Part shown: positions 42,313 to 51,189 of the stretch, piece after piece
How positions within the stretch are numbered: position 1 is the first letter of the stretch
Layout: the number at the start of each line of letters is the position of its first letter
Assembly: GCF_002723915.1 (NCBI RefSeq)
Contig: NZ_BEWL01000001.1
Span: forward strand, 62,001-126,000
Direction of reading: 5' to 3'
DNA length: 64,000 bases
Source: Gluconobacter albidus
GTDB lineage: Bacteria; Pseudomonadota; Alphaproteobacteria; Acetobacterales; Acetobacteraceae
Notes under the pieces: generated by a model
What the model was told of the DNA's origin: nothing
Database searches by the model: none
The model's input: the letters and a program-made list of their open reading frames with translations, nothing else
Translations under genes and position numbers: made by a program

Positions 42313-42995
42313 CAACCGGCGTCTCCAAATGTCTCGAGCAGGGCCTGCGCACGCGCACGCACCCCTTCGGTCGCGTTTGCACTGCTGACGATCTGCGTCA
42401 GGATACGCCGGGCTTCCTTCTGCTGGTCAGCCGTTGCACCGGATCGCAGATCCAGAGCCACAAGACCTTCCTGGGCGAGAGGTGCCCACGCCCCGCCGCC
42501 CTGTGCCAGAGCTTCATAGCCTGAACGGATCGCCTTCGGATCAGCGGGAGACGCCGTCTGGGCATTCAGGCCCATGTAACGCGCCATGTCCCGCAGAGAC
42601 GGTTCGGCCGCGGAATCATCCGCAACACTCTTCCAGGATTGAAGAGCGGCAGCGTTCTGATGTGCCTGAACCTGAAGGTCGGCCAGACGCAGCGCAGCAT
42701 AGGAGCGCACACCCGCAGGGCCATGATCTGCCAGATCTTTCAAGGTCGCGGTGGCCTTATCGAGAGCCGCGGAATCCCGCTTTGGATCGGACAGGGCTGT
42801 CATGGCGGTGAAATAGCGCGCCGAGGCCGCCTTCTGCGCGACATGGCGTGCGTGGCTGTTCCAGCCCCACACACCGCCCCCAATGGCGCCGGCGAGCACG
42901 ACGACGCCGGCCACAGCGCCAATCCGCCGTGCCATGGCCCGCAACCGCTGCGCCTGCATTTCTTCGTCAATCTGCGTGATGAAATCGTCTGCCAC
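42312..42995 (-). CDS. yfgM: YfgM-like inner-membrane tetratricopeptide protein
   Basis: 227 residues using a GTG at 42995 that has AGGGG six bases upstream; the longer ATG-initiated frame at 43076 has an unlike N-terminus. A short cytoplasmic start (DDFITQIDEEMQAQRL), one TM segment (IGAVAGVVVLAGAIGGGVWGW) and a periplasmic alpha-helical TPR-like region follow. YfgM-type proteins sit near SecYEG/PpiD and next to bamB. The function is inferred from context and topology. Confidence 0.85.
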   Translation of the reverse strand: MADDFITQIDEEMQAQRLRAMARRIGAVAGVVVLAGAIGGGVWGWNSHARHVAQKAASARYFTAMTALSDPKRDSAALDKATATLKDLADHGPAGVRSYAALRLADLQVQAHQNAAALQSWKSVADDSAAEPSLRDMARYMGLNAQTASPADPKAIRSGYEALAQGGGAWAPLAQEGLVALDLRSGATADQQKEARRILTQIVSSANATEGVRARAQALLETFGDAG

Positions 42996-43182
42996 CTGGT
43001 CCCCTGCTGGATCGGTCTTCAAACTGTTTGCATGACCATACAGGTGCCGAACCGTCGCGGCAAACGCTTCACACACACGGACAGATATTCGCGCAGGGCA
43101 CTCTGGTGAAAAACCGCTTCACGTCAGAAAATCCGACCGACATTCAGACTTCCTTAACGCCCCCCGAAGCATCCTGACGGCC

Positions 43183-43485
43183 ATGAAAAAGCCCGTCCCG
43201 CTCCTGCTGTTTCCATTGGTGTTCTGCGTCCTTGACGGCTGCGCGCCGGACCGCATCGCGTCCGCCATCACCGGAAAGGACTGCAACACGGCGTATCTGT
43301 ATGACGACGAGAGCTTCTGCGCACGCCCCATCGGGCCGCCACCGCCGCAGCCCTATTGCACGACAAGCTTTGAGGGCACGACCTGCTGGGCGCGCCCCGA
43401 CCTCATGCCCAATGTTGCCCGCCAGACCTATGAAGGTCCAACGACCCTGACGCCACTCCAGAATCAGGAACGCATGGGGCAATAA
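43183..43485 (+). CDS. Small lipoprotein (100 aa), unknown function
   Basis: 100 residues. A positively charged start (MKKP), a hydrophobic stretch and the lipobox VLDGC give a lipidated Cys at residue 20. The mature part has four more Cys (DCNTAY, SFCARP, PYCTTS, TTCWARP) and a Pro-run GPPPPQPY. It has the look of a real secreted protein, not a shadow frame. The extra cysteines suggest disulfides. No family recognised. It has its own gap of 187 bp from the divergent yfgM. Confidence 0.75.
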   Translation: MKKPVPLLLFPLVFCVLDGCAPDRIASAITGKDCNTAYLYDDESFCARPIGPPPPQPYCTTSFEGTTCWARPDLMPNVARQTYEGPTTLTPLQNQERMGQ

Positions 43486-43511
43486 GATTCGCAGACGGGC
43501 CCATACGGGGG

Positions 43512-43907
43512 TCAGTGGTGACCGAGCTTGCGTCCCGCTGTCGCCAGGGTGGTGGAGAGCGTCTGGAATGACGCTGCGATATGAGACTGAACGGCCGCAC
43601 TTCCGGCATGGACATGCGCGATCCGCGCACTGGCGTCCTGGCTGATGGCCGTTTCCTCGCGATTGGCCTGAGCCGCAACACAGGCGTTATAAACGCGGGC
43701 AGCCTTTTCATAAGCCGTCACACGATCAACGCTCTCATTGTATTGCGCGACCGTCCCGGCCTTGACGGCAGGGGCCTGAGGCTCGGCACCGCATTTCGGA
43801 GCGGTCCATGCCGCCTCAGCCGCACGCGCCGTCCCGGCACCGACGATCCCTGCAAAAACCAGTCCAAACAGCACCGCCTTACGGCTGGCGGCAACGCAAC
43901 GTCTCAT
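43512..43907 (-). CDS. Secreted helical protein (131 aa), unknown function
   Basis: 131 residues. A signal peptide (~30 residues, ending ARA|AE) precedes an acidic-to-neutral helical region with Cys39 and Cys75, which may form one disulfide (PKCGAEPQ and YNACVAAQ). The C-terminus is basic and ends GHH. No domain recognised. It is convergent with the small lipoprotein (26 bp apart) and downstream of pyrC by 45 bp on the same strand, which might allow read-through. Confidence 0.75.
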   Translation of the reverse strand: MRRCVAASRKAVLFGLVFAGIVGAGTARAAEAAWTAPKCGAEPQAPAVKAGTVAQYNESVDRVTAYEKAARVYNACVAAQANREETAISQDASARIAHVHAGSAAVQSHIAASFQTLSTTLATAGRKLGHH

Positions 43908-43952
43908 ACAGCTCCCTTTCCTGATTGAAGTGTTGCGCGCCCTACGCCCAGA

Positions 43953-45272
43953 TCAAGGCGCAAATTTGGCAGGCTTTCCCGTCGGCGTACCCGAAACCTC
44001 ATTGTCCTGCATCACGACCGTTCCACGGACGATCGTCGCCATCGGCCAACCCGTGACACGCGTGCCATCGAACGGCGTCCAGCCCGCAGGCGTGACGATC
44101 CAGTCATTGGTGATTTCACGCTCTGCCTTCATGTCCACGAGGGTAAAATCGGCATCGAATCCAACGGCCATCCGCCCCTTGGTCTGCAACCCGTAAACAC
44201 GCGCCGGCCCAGCGGCCATCAGATCCACCAGACGCGCCAGCGACAGGCGGCCCGCGTTCACGTGATCGAGCATGACCGGCACGATCGTCTGCGTCCCCGT
44301 CAGGCCAGCCGGGCATTTTGGCCAGGGAAGCTGCTTGGCCTCAAACGGATGCGGCGCATGGTCGGAGGAGACCACGTCCACCCGCCCGTCCTGAACGGCC
44401 TTCCAGCTTGCTTCCCAGTGCGACCGATCCCGCAGCGGCGGGTTCATGACAGCCAGGCCACCAAGCTTCTCATAACATTCCGGCGCGACCTGCGTGAGAT
44501 GGTTCACCAGAACCTCAACTGTGGAAATATCGCGATAATCCGCCAGATATTCCAGCTCTTCCCCTGTCGAGACATGCAGGATATGCGCCGGACGGTTGGT
44601 CTTGCGGGCCAGCGCCATGATGCGGCGGGTGCCGAGGAACGCACATTCCACATCCCGCCATACGCTGTGCGTTTCGTAAGGCTGACCTTCATGGAACATC
44701 GGCTTGCGCGCCTGAAGGCGGTATTCGTCCTCCGAATGATAGGCCACGCGGCGATGGCCAGAGCGCATGACCGCTTCCAGTCCCGCATCATCTTCGATCA
44801 TGAGATTGCCGGTGGACGATCCTGCGAAAACCTTCACCGCACACACGCCCGGCTGCTGCTCCAGCAGCGCCAGATCCGGCGTGTTCTCACGCGTCGCGCC
44901 AACATACATCCCGACATCCACGTGCGCCGTCTTGCGGATATGATCGCGCTTCCAGTCAATCATCGTCACGTCCGTCACGCTCGGAGACGTGTTGGGCATG
45001 TCGAAAACCGTTGCAATGCCGCCCAGCGCCGCAGCCCGTGTCCCGGTTTCCAGTGTTTCAACTTCTGGCTTGCCCGGATCGCGGAGATGAACATGCGCGT
45101 CGATCAGCCCAGGCAGAACATGCAGGCCCCGCGCATCGATCACCCGGTCTGCCTCATCCGCCGCTGCAACGGACAGCGACGCCACCTTGCCGTTGCGTAC
45201 ACCGATATCCGCTTCAGCTTCGCCCCAGGGAAAAACGCAGAGTCCACCGCGGATGATCAGATCGTAATGCAT
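43953..45272 (-). CDS. pyrC: Dihydroorotase (amidohydrolase, COG0044)
   Basis: 439 residues from the ATG at 45272, with AAGGA about nine bases upstream. Metal ligands are visible as DAHVHLRDPG (about residue 60), a Lys in AVKVFAGSSTG, HILHVSTG and SSDHAPH. It is the class I dihydroorotase form, cyclising carbamoyl aspartate to dihydroorotate. pyrE at 11.9 kb acts two steps later. Related allantoinases or hydantoinases are a remote alternative. It lies 28 bp after asnB on the same strand. Confidence 0.92.
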   Translation of the reverse strand: MHYDLIIRGGLCVFPWGEAEADIGVRNGKVASLSVAAADEADRVIDARGLHVLPGLIDAHVHLRDPGKPEVETLETGTRAAALGGIATVFDMPNTSPSVTDVTMIDWKRDHIRKTAHVDVGMYVGATRENTPDLALLEQQPGVCAVKVFAGSSTGNLMIEDDAGLEAVMRSGHRRVAYHSEDEYRLQARKPMFHEGQPYETHSVWRDVECAFLGTRRIMALARKTNRPAHILHVSTGEELEYLADYRDISTVEVLVNHLTQVAPECYEKLGGLAVMNPPLRDRSHWEASWKAVQDGRVDVVSSDHAPHPFEAKQLPWPKCPAGLTGTQTIVPVMLDHVNAGRLSLARLVDLMAAGPARVYGLQTKGRMAVGFDADFTLVDMKAEREITNDWIVTPAGWTPFDGTRVTGWPMATIVRGTVVMQDNEVSGTPTGKPAKFAP

Positions 45273-45300
45273 GTTCCGTCCTTGCAAATCAGTAAGCTAC

Positions 45301-47061
45301 TCATGAAGCGCGCGAGAGAGTTTCGAATGTATTCCCGTCAACGGGAACACCCTCGATATGATGGCGGTGCCACAGCGCATAAAACAGCAAAGTCCAGGCC
45401 TGCCGTGCGACACCGCGCTGGCTGGCGCGGGCAAAAAGACGCTCCACGTCCTGCTCCGGCATCATGGCACGGATGCAGGGCTGACGGGCGACCAGCGGCC
45501 CAAGACGCTGCGCCTGTTTCTCGATCCAGGGCCCCATAGGCACCGTAAATCCCTGCTTGGGTGCAAAAGGCCGGGCCTGAGGCAAAGCATCCTGAAGCCA
45601 GCGACGCAGAAGCCATTTCCCATAACCGTCACGTACCTTGAAGGTCCCAGGCAGCGACCAGATCGCTTTGGCCACAACCGGGTCCAGGAGCGGGGTGCGT
45701 CCTTCCAGAGAATGGGCCATCAGACAGCGATCCAGCTTGAGCAACAGATCATTGGGCAGCCATTCCGCGATATCCAGCGCCTGCGCCGCTTCGAGCCCGG
45801 ATAGTCCCAGAGCGAGTTCCGTCATGGCGATCCCGTGCCGCCACTGCCGTCCTCGCTGTGGGAAACGTCTGCCGAACGCCCCTGAGCGATACGGCGCACG
45901 ACCACCCTTCCACCAGGGTTTCATGACCCGCCGATAGCGACCATAGCCTGCAAAAAGCTCGTCCCCGCCTTCACCACTGAGAATGACGGTGACATCCTTT
46001 CTTGCCTCGCGTGCCAGAAACCATGTCGGGATGATGGCATAATCCGCAGCCGGATCGTCCATACAGGCCACAATGGCCGGCAGATCGCGCCAGACCATGT
46101 CTTCGGTGACGGTAAGCACATGATGCTCCGCCCCGACGGAGGCAGCCAGCGCGGCGGCCTGGGCGGATTCATCCGCCGCGCCGGCATCGAAACGCGCCGT
46201 CCATGTTTTGGGATGCGGCAGTCCCAGCCGATGAGCCGCCGCCAGAATGACCGAACTGTCGATCCCGCCCGACAGGAACAGCCCAAGCGGTACGTCTGCC
46301 CGCAGATGCGCCTCCACGCTGTCGAGAAGCGCCGTGTCCAGCCGCGCCAGCGCGTCCATATCCGTCAGACCGGCCGGGACCGTATCGCGTGCCTCGTGCA
46401 GAACGTGTCGACGGCGCGACTCCACGATTCGTCCGTCCACGATCCTGAGCGTCTCACCCGGCAGGAGGCGCCGGATACCTTCGAAAATGGTGTCCTGCCC
46501 GGTTGTGAACTGAAGCTGCATCAGTTCGTCACGCGCGCCTTCGCGAACGCTTCGTCTCCCAAAGCCGCCCGCAAGCAACGCCTGCGCTTCGGACGCGAAG
46601 GCGATGCCCCCTTCGTAAGCCGCGATATAGAGCGGCTTGATCCCGAACGGATCACGCGCGAGCACCATTTCATGACGCCCCTGCTCATTCTCCACGATCG
46701 CAATGGCGTACATACCCCGCAATTCATGCGTATAGCCCGCACCATCCTGCAACCACAGATGCAATGGCGGCTCACAGTCGCTGTGTGTCTGAAAGCAGGT
46801 TGCGGGAAAACGCCTGCGGATGGCCGGGTCGTTATAGATTTCGCCATTCGCGATCAGGGCCGCCGCGCCAAGCCGGAACGGCTGCGCGCCCCCTGCGATA
46901 TCGACGATGGACAGGCGCCGGTGCCGCAGGGCGGCTCCCGCCAGATCCAGCCGCCCTTCTCCGTCCGGTCCACGATGGAAAATTGCCTGCGACATGCGCG
47001 CCAGAGCCGCCTGGTCTGGACGATGTCCCGGCAGACAGGACAGGCCTGCGATGCCACACAT
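45301..47061 (-). CDS. asnB: Asparagine synthetase (glutamine-hydrolysing)
   Basis: 586 residues starting at the ATG at 47061 so that Cys2 is the glutaminase nucleophile (MCGIAG). Ntn glutaminase motifs: HRGPDG, RRLSIVDI and ANGEIYN. The ATP-pyrophosphatase loop LSGGIDSS lies at about 260. The start overlaps the stop of the upstream glycosyltransferase (TGATG). AsnB-like enzymes beside glycosyltransferases sometimes amidate sugar acids or work in surface-polysaccharide clusters; true asparagine synthesis is the default reading. Confidence 0.92.
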   Translation of the reverse strand: MCGIAGLSCLPGHRPDQAALARMSQAIFHRGPDGEGRLDLAGAALRHRRLSIVDIAGGAQPFRLGAAALIANGEIYNDPAIRRRFPATCFQTHSDCEPPLHLWLQDGAGYTHELRGMYAIAIVENEQGRHEMVLARDPFGIKPLYIAAYEGGIAFASEAQALLAGGFGRRSVREGARDELMQLQFTTGQDTIFEGIRRLLPGETLRIVDGRIVESRRRHVLHEARDTVPAGLTDMDALARLDTALLDSVEAHLRADVPLGLFLSGGIDSSVILAAAHRLGLPHPKTWTARFDAGAADESAQAAALAASVGAEHHVLTVTEDMVWRDLPAIVACMDDPAADYAIIPTWFLAREARKDVTVILSGEGGDELFAGYGRYRRVMKPWWKGGRAPYRSGAFGRRFPQRGRQWRHGIAMTELALGLSGLEAAQALDIAEWLPNDLLLKLDRCLMAHSLEGRTPLLDPVVAKAIWSLPGTFKVRDGYGKWLLRRWLQDALPQARPFAPKQGFTVPMGPWIEKQAQRLGPLVARQPCIRAMMPEQDVERLFARASQRGVARQAWTLLFYALWHRHHIEGVPVDGNTFETLSRAS

Positions 47062-48110
47062 CAGGCGCGCACCCCGTCCAGAAATGCGGACCATCGCGCC
47101 ATGACCACGTTCTGCGAGAACTCCCGCTCGAACCGCGTCCGACCGTTCGCGGCAAGTTTCTGGGCTAGTACGGAGCTTTCCAGAACACTGCCGATCTGCG
47201 CGGCAAGGTCCTTTTCGTCTTCAACGGTTGCCAAGAGTCCGTCCTGCGTGCCTTCAAGAATTTCCTGCGGGCCCTGAATACGGCTTGCCACGACCGGCAC
47301 TCCGGCGGAGAGCGCCTCGATCACAACATTGCCCAGTGGCTCGATGCGGGACGGGCAGACCAGAACATCACAGGCCCGCAGCCACGGGCCACTCTGCCCG
47401 ATCCAGCCGGGAAGATGCACACGCTCCGCAACACCCGCTGCTTTCGCCAGCGCCTCAAGTGCGCCACGCTCCGGCCCCTCACCCGCGATCACGAGATGCA
47501 CACCCGACAGATGCGTCATCGCCCGGATCAGCACATCAAAGGCCTTGTTTTCATGCAGACGGCCCAGAGCGAGTACAAACGGCACACCCTGCGGCAGAAA
47601 ACCGGGCCGTTGCGGCGCCACGTCCGAAAAATCCGTCGCGAAATTTGGCAGATGATGCACCCGATCGGCAGCCCAGCCCTGCGTTTTCATCCAGTCCGCC
47701 AGACCCCGCGTATTGCCGATCAGATGATCGCAGCGGCGATAGTTCGACAGGTCGTAATATCCGCCCAGGCGCCCGGCCATCTGCCACGGCCCCGAGGGTA
47801 CCAGACGCGCCGCCCGGCTCATCCACGCCACCACGATATCTGGCCTGAATGCATTCAGGCTGCGCCGCAGCCCCGGTCGGGTCCGCAGATCCAGCAGACC
47901 GCCAAACCGGAATGTCCGGGTATCAACCCCGGCTTCCTCCAGCCGTCCACACCTTCCTTCATCCTGACGGATGAGGGCCTGAACGGCGCGCCCGTCCCGC
48001 ATCTGGGCCATGGTCAGGCGCTCGAAGAACAGCTCTGCGCCCCCTCTTGGGGCCCCCGCCATCACATGGGCCACACGACCCCGGTCTTCGTTGGACGATG
48101 CAGAAATCAT
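47061..48110 (-). CDS. Glycosyltransferase family 4 (GT-B)
   Basis: 349 residues from the ATG at 48110 (GAAGAAGG just upstream); an ATG at 48128 is possible. N-terminal APRGGAELFFERL and the C-terminal donor-binding pattern (FVLALGRLHENKAFDVLIRA, VIAGEGPERGALE, CPSRIEPLGNVVIEALSAGVPVVAS) define the GT1/GT4 fold with its E-x7-E motif. Likely acts on LPS core or another surface glycan; sugar unknown. Its stop overlaps the asnB start and its start is 36 bp from the GT9 gene. Confidence 0.9.
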   Translation of the reverse strand: MISASSNEDRGRVAHVMAGAPRGGAELFFERLTMAQMRDGRAVQALIRQDEGRCGRLEEAGVDTRTFRFGGLLDLRTRPGLRRSLNAFRPDIVVAWMSRAARLVPSGPWQMAGRLGGYYDLSNYRRCDHLIGNTRGLADWMKTQGWAADRVHHLPNFATDFSDVAPQRPGFLPQGVPFVLALGRLHENKAFDVLIRAMTHLSGVHLVIAGEGPERGALEALAKAAGVAERVHLPGWIGQSGPWLRACDVLVCPSRIEPLGNVVIEALSAGVPVVASRIQGPQEILEGTQDGLLATVEDEKDLAAQIGSVLESSVLAQKLAANGRTRFEREFSQNVVMARWSAFLDGVRA

Positions 48111-48146
48111 CCTTCTTCTATCGGCCATGACCGACAGGGCATCAAG

Positions 48147-49070
48147 TCAGTCTGCTCCAAGGTTCGGAGCAAACACGTTTTTTTCATTCAGGATGTCCGT
48201 CGCGGTCTTCAGAACCTGCGCCACATCCAGCCCCGTCATGGGCGCATGACCTTCCGGCCCCGGCGCTTCCACGAACCGTGCCAGACGACCGGCCGGCGCG
48301 TATTCCGATGCCCGTGACGGCCCGAACAGTCCCAGCGTCGGCGTGCCCGCGGCCGCAGCCAGATGCATCAGGCCGGAATCATTGCCCACAAACAGCGCGC
48401 AACGCTGAAGAAGCGCCGCCACATCACCCAGTGTATGATTGCCGCCCAGATCCAGCGCATCGGGAAGCCCCTTCAACACCGGCTCCGCCCGCGCCCGCTC
48501 ATCCTCACCGGGCCCATAAAACACGACGGGACGCAGGTTTTCCGACCGTAAGGCCTGCGCCAGCGCCACGAACCGCTCGGGTGGCCAGATCTTGCCATCC
48601 CAGTTCGCCGTCGGCCCCAGCGCCAGCCAGCGCCCTTCGGGCAATGCCACAGCCGCATTCGCCCGTTGCGCCCTGGACGTCCAGACACGCGGCATGGGCG
48701 TGCGGCGATAGCCGAGTGCTTCCCCAAGCTGCTCGATCCGTCGGCCGGGCCGACGGCCACCCCGCACGATGATCCGACGCCGTGCCCGCAGTGTCAGCCC
48801 GATCAGCGACCCCCGCAGATCCACAACCATGAACCATCGCGTCCTAAAACAGTCCCGCCACAGATCAATCCAGTGCCGGTCATGGCGGCGCTTTTCCATG
48901 GTAATGATGCGCTCGCATCGCGGGTCCGCTTCAAAAAGCCCCGCCGCCACAGGGCCACAGACCACTGTGAACATCGCCGCCGGATAACGCTTCTGCAACG
49001 CATCCAGCACGCCCGTGGAAATCACCGCATCGCCCAGACGGTTGGACGTAATGAACAGGATCCGCATCAT
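48147..49070 (-). CDS. Glycosyltransferase family 9 (heptosyltransferase-like)
   Basis: 307 residues from ATG 49070 overlapping the dnaQ stop. Rossmann start MMRILFITSNRLGDAVISTGVLDAL, a linker, then the donor domain LALGPTANWDGKIWPPERF and FVGNDSGLMHLAAAAGTPTLGLFGP, which is the ADP-heptose:LPS heptosyltransferase pattern. The GNDSG motif is intact. Inference: an LPS-core enzyme; the sugar is not proved. Adjacent GT4 and asnB form a small glycan module in the long minus-strand run. Confidence 0.9.
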   Translation of the reverse strand: MMRILFITSNRLGDAVISTGVLDALQKRYPAAMFTVVCGPVAAGLFEADPRCERIITMEKRRHDRHWIDLWRDCFRTRWFMVVDLRGSLIGLTLRARRRIIVRGGRRPGRRIEQLGEALGYRRTPMPRVWTSRAQRANAAVALPEGRWLALGPTANWDGKIWPPERFVALAQALRSENLRPVVFYGPGEDERARAEPVLKGLPDALDLGGNHTLGDVAALLQRCALFVGNDSGLMHLAAAAGTPTLGLFGPSRASEYAPAGRLARFVEAPGPEGHAPMTGLDVAQVLKTATDILNEKNVFAPNLGAD

Positions 49071-49753
49071 TCGCGATGCCACACCGCGTCCTTGATGGTG
49101 TTCACGAACGCCTCATGCACCTGAAGCTCTTCCGCGGTCGGCGGGGCCATTTTCCGTGGAAGCCGGCTGGCCAGCGCGTTGATCCCGTCCGTCATGCTGC
49201 GACTGCGGGACGGACCTGCCAGACCAAGCCCACGCTGTCGCCCCCCCATCAGCTCGACATACACTTCCGCCAGAAGTTTGCAGTCCAGCAGCGCGTTATG
49301 GGTGCCGCGCTGGGACAAGTCGATGCCGAAACGGCGACACAGCGCATCCAGGCTTGCCGGAAGGCCCGGATACTTCTTCCGCGCCATTTCCACCGTGTCG
49401 ATGGCCCGGCTGGCGTAGTCGAGCGGCTCGCGCCCACAGGCCTTCAGTTCGGCATTGACGAACTTGAAATCGAAGCGGGCATTATGGGCGATCATCGGGC
49501 TGTCTCCAATGAACTCCAGAAAACCGTCCGCAACCTCGGAAAATTTCGGCTTTCCCTCCAGATCCTCGATCCGGAACCCATGCACCTTGGTCGCTTCGGG
49601 CGGGATATCACGCTCGGGATGGATCAGCACATGATAGACCTCCCCCGTCGGCAGGTCGTCGATCAGTTCGAGAGCCGCGATCTCGATGATGCGGTCGCCC
49701 ATATCCGGGTCAAATCCCGTGGTTTCCGTATCGAACAGGATGGATCGTTTCAT
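49067..49753 (-). CDS. dnaQ: DNA polymerase III epsilon subunit (proofreading exonuclease)
   Basis: 228 residues. DEDDh exonuclease: Exo I FDTETTG (D8, E10), Exo II HNARFDFKFV, and Exo III GTHNALLDCKLL. A C-terminal tail of ~55 residues (QVHEAFVNTIKDAVW) presumably binds the alpha subunit. It corrects replication errors. It overlaps both coaE (ATGA at 49750-49753) and the GT9 gene. Confidence 0.96.
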   Translation of the reverse strand: MKRSILFDTETTGFDPDMGDRIIEIAALELIDDLPTGEVYHVLIHPERDIPPEATKVHGFRIEDLEGKPKFSEVADGFLEFIGDSPMIAHNARFDFKFVNAELKACGREPLDYASRAIDTVEMARKKYPGLPASLDALCRRFGIDLSQRGTHNALLDCKLLAEVYVELMGGRQRGLGLAGPSRSRSMTDGINALASRLPRKMAPPTAEELQVHEAFVNTIKDAVWHRE

Positions 49754-50355
49754 GACGCCTCACGAAGCCGGTGCAGCAGGGCATGGACCTGCCGGGCGGC
49801 GTGTCCACGTGACAGGCCGGTTCGTATCACGATGTCGGCCCGGCGTCTGCGTTCATGGTCATTTATCTGACGGGCCAGCAGTCCTTTCGCATCCGCCACG
49901 CTCATGCGGCCACCACTGCGCCCGCGCTGTCGGATACGCGCAAGCCGTGTATTCATAGGGGCTTGCGCAACCACGACCAGATCGCAGCGCCGATCTTCCC
50001 CGATTTCCATGAGCAGCGGAATATCCAGCACGCAGAACCGCTCTTTCCGCGCCCGGCACTGCTTCAGAAAATGCTCCCGTTCAGTCCGCACCAGCGGATG
50101 CATGATGGCTTCGAGACGCTTAAGCGCGTCAGGGCGCGCCCTGACGACCTCCCGCAGGGCCACCCGATCCAGATGTCCGTCAGCCACCGTGCCCGGAAAT
50201 GTTTTTTCAATCAGAGGGAGCGCCTTCCCCTCTTCGCCCTGAAGCACCCGGACACACGCATCCGCATCAAAAACCGGCACCCCGGCCCTGCGGAACAGTG
50301 TCGCAACCGTACTTTTCCCGGCCGCCATCCCGCCCGTCAGGCCAATAATCCGCAC
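49750..50355 (-). CDS. coaE: Dephospho-CoA kinase
   Basis: 201 residues. P-loop GLTGGMAAGKST at residues 5-16, followed by the CoaE-specific FDADACVR and HPLVRTERE blocks. It phosphorylates the 3'-hydroxyl of dephospho-CoA, the last step of CoA synthesis. aroE-coaE-dnaQ is a conserved alphaproteobacterial order; aroE ends three bases upstream. Confidence 0.96.
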   Translation of the reverse strand: MRIIGLTGGMAAGKSTVATLFRRAGVPVFDADACVRVLQGEEGKALPLIEKTFPGTVADGHLDRVALREVVRARPDALKRLEAIMHPLVRTEREHFLKQCRARKERFCVLDIPLLMEIGEDRRCDLVVVAQAPMNTRLARIRQRGRSGGRMSVADAKGLLARQINDHERRRRADIVIRTGLSRGHAARQVHALLHRLREAS

Positions 50356-50358
50356 GCT

Positions 50359-51189
50359 CTAGCGCAGGCTCGCCGCCAGAAGGTCGAACGTCGTCCGGTC
50401 TGCCTCAGGATCAACACCGAACCACGCCCGAAAACCCGCCCGAGCCTGATGAACGAGCATCCCCAGACCATCCACCGTCCGCAGTCCGCGCGCCTGAGCG
50501 GCCAACAGAAGCGGCGTCTCGCGCGGCGTGTAGACGATATCGGTCACACATAGTCCGGGTGCAGCCTCCCGAAGGGCAGAATCCCAATCCATTCCGGGTT
50601 TCCCGCCCATCCCCATGGACGTGGCGTTCACCAGAAGCGAACAGCCCGACAGCAGAGACGGCCAGTCGTACCAGGCCACGGCCTCACCGCCACCAAGCGC
50701 TTCGACCAGAGCCTCGGCCCGTTCCAGCGTCCGGTTCGCAATCACAACTTCGCAGCCCCGGTCCAGCAACGCTGCCGCCACGGCCCGCGCCGCCCCACCC
50801 GCGCCGAGGATCAGGGCGCGGCCACCAATCGCGACATCATGCGCGCTCAGATTGTCGCAAAATCCCGTCCCGTCCGTACAGTCGCCGATGATGCGTCCCG
50901 CCACAAAACAGATCGTATTCACCGCTCCAGCCCGTTTCGCGGTCGGAGTGAGTTCGTCACAGGCGCGCATCGCGGCTTCCTTGTGCGGAATCGTGACATT
51001 CACGCCCTGAAAACCCGCCGCTGCCAGTCCGCGCAACGCCTGATCGAAGCCTTCCGGCCGCGTCGGCAGCGGCACATAGACGCCGTTCACGCCATTCACC
51101 CGGCACCAGTGATTGTGCATCAGTGGAGAGCGCGAATGTTCGACGGGCCAGCCCATGACGCCTGCGAGTTTCGTATGCCCGTCAATCAT
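50359..51189 (-). CDS. aroE: Shikimate dehydrogenase (NADP+)
   Basis: 276 residues from the ATG at 51189, which overlaps the stop of the upstream gene (ATGA). Substrate-binding HSRSPLMHN and NVTIPHKEAA (catalytic Lys), the NADP-binding GAGGAARAVAAALL, then NRT and NATSMGM. It reduces 3-dehydroshikimate to shikimate. An in-frame start 18 codons upstream would lie wholly inside the neighbour. Confidence 0.96.
   Translation of the reverse strand: MIDGHTKLAGVMGWPVEHSRSPLMHNHWCRVNGVNGVYVPLPTRPEGFDQALRGLAAAGFQGVNVTIPHKEAAMRACDELTPTAKRAGAVNTICFVAGRIIGDCTDGTGFCDNLSAHDVAIGGRALILGAGGAARAVAAALLDRGCEVVIANRTLERAEALVEALGGGEAVAWYDWPSLLSGCSLLVNATSMGMGGKPGMDWDSALREAAPGLCVTDIVYTPRETPLLLAAQARGLRTVDGLGMLVHQARAGFRAWFGVDPEADRTTFDLLAASLR

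Noticed and set aside
40897-42315. TTG start one codon before the bamB ATG
   Set aside because: The ATG at 42312 overlapping the upstream stop (TGATG) with GGAG upstream is the normal coupled start.
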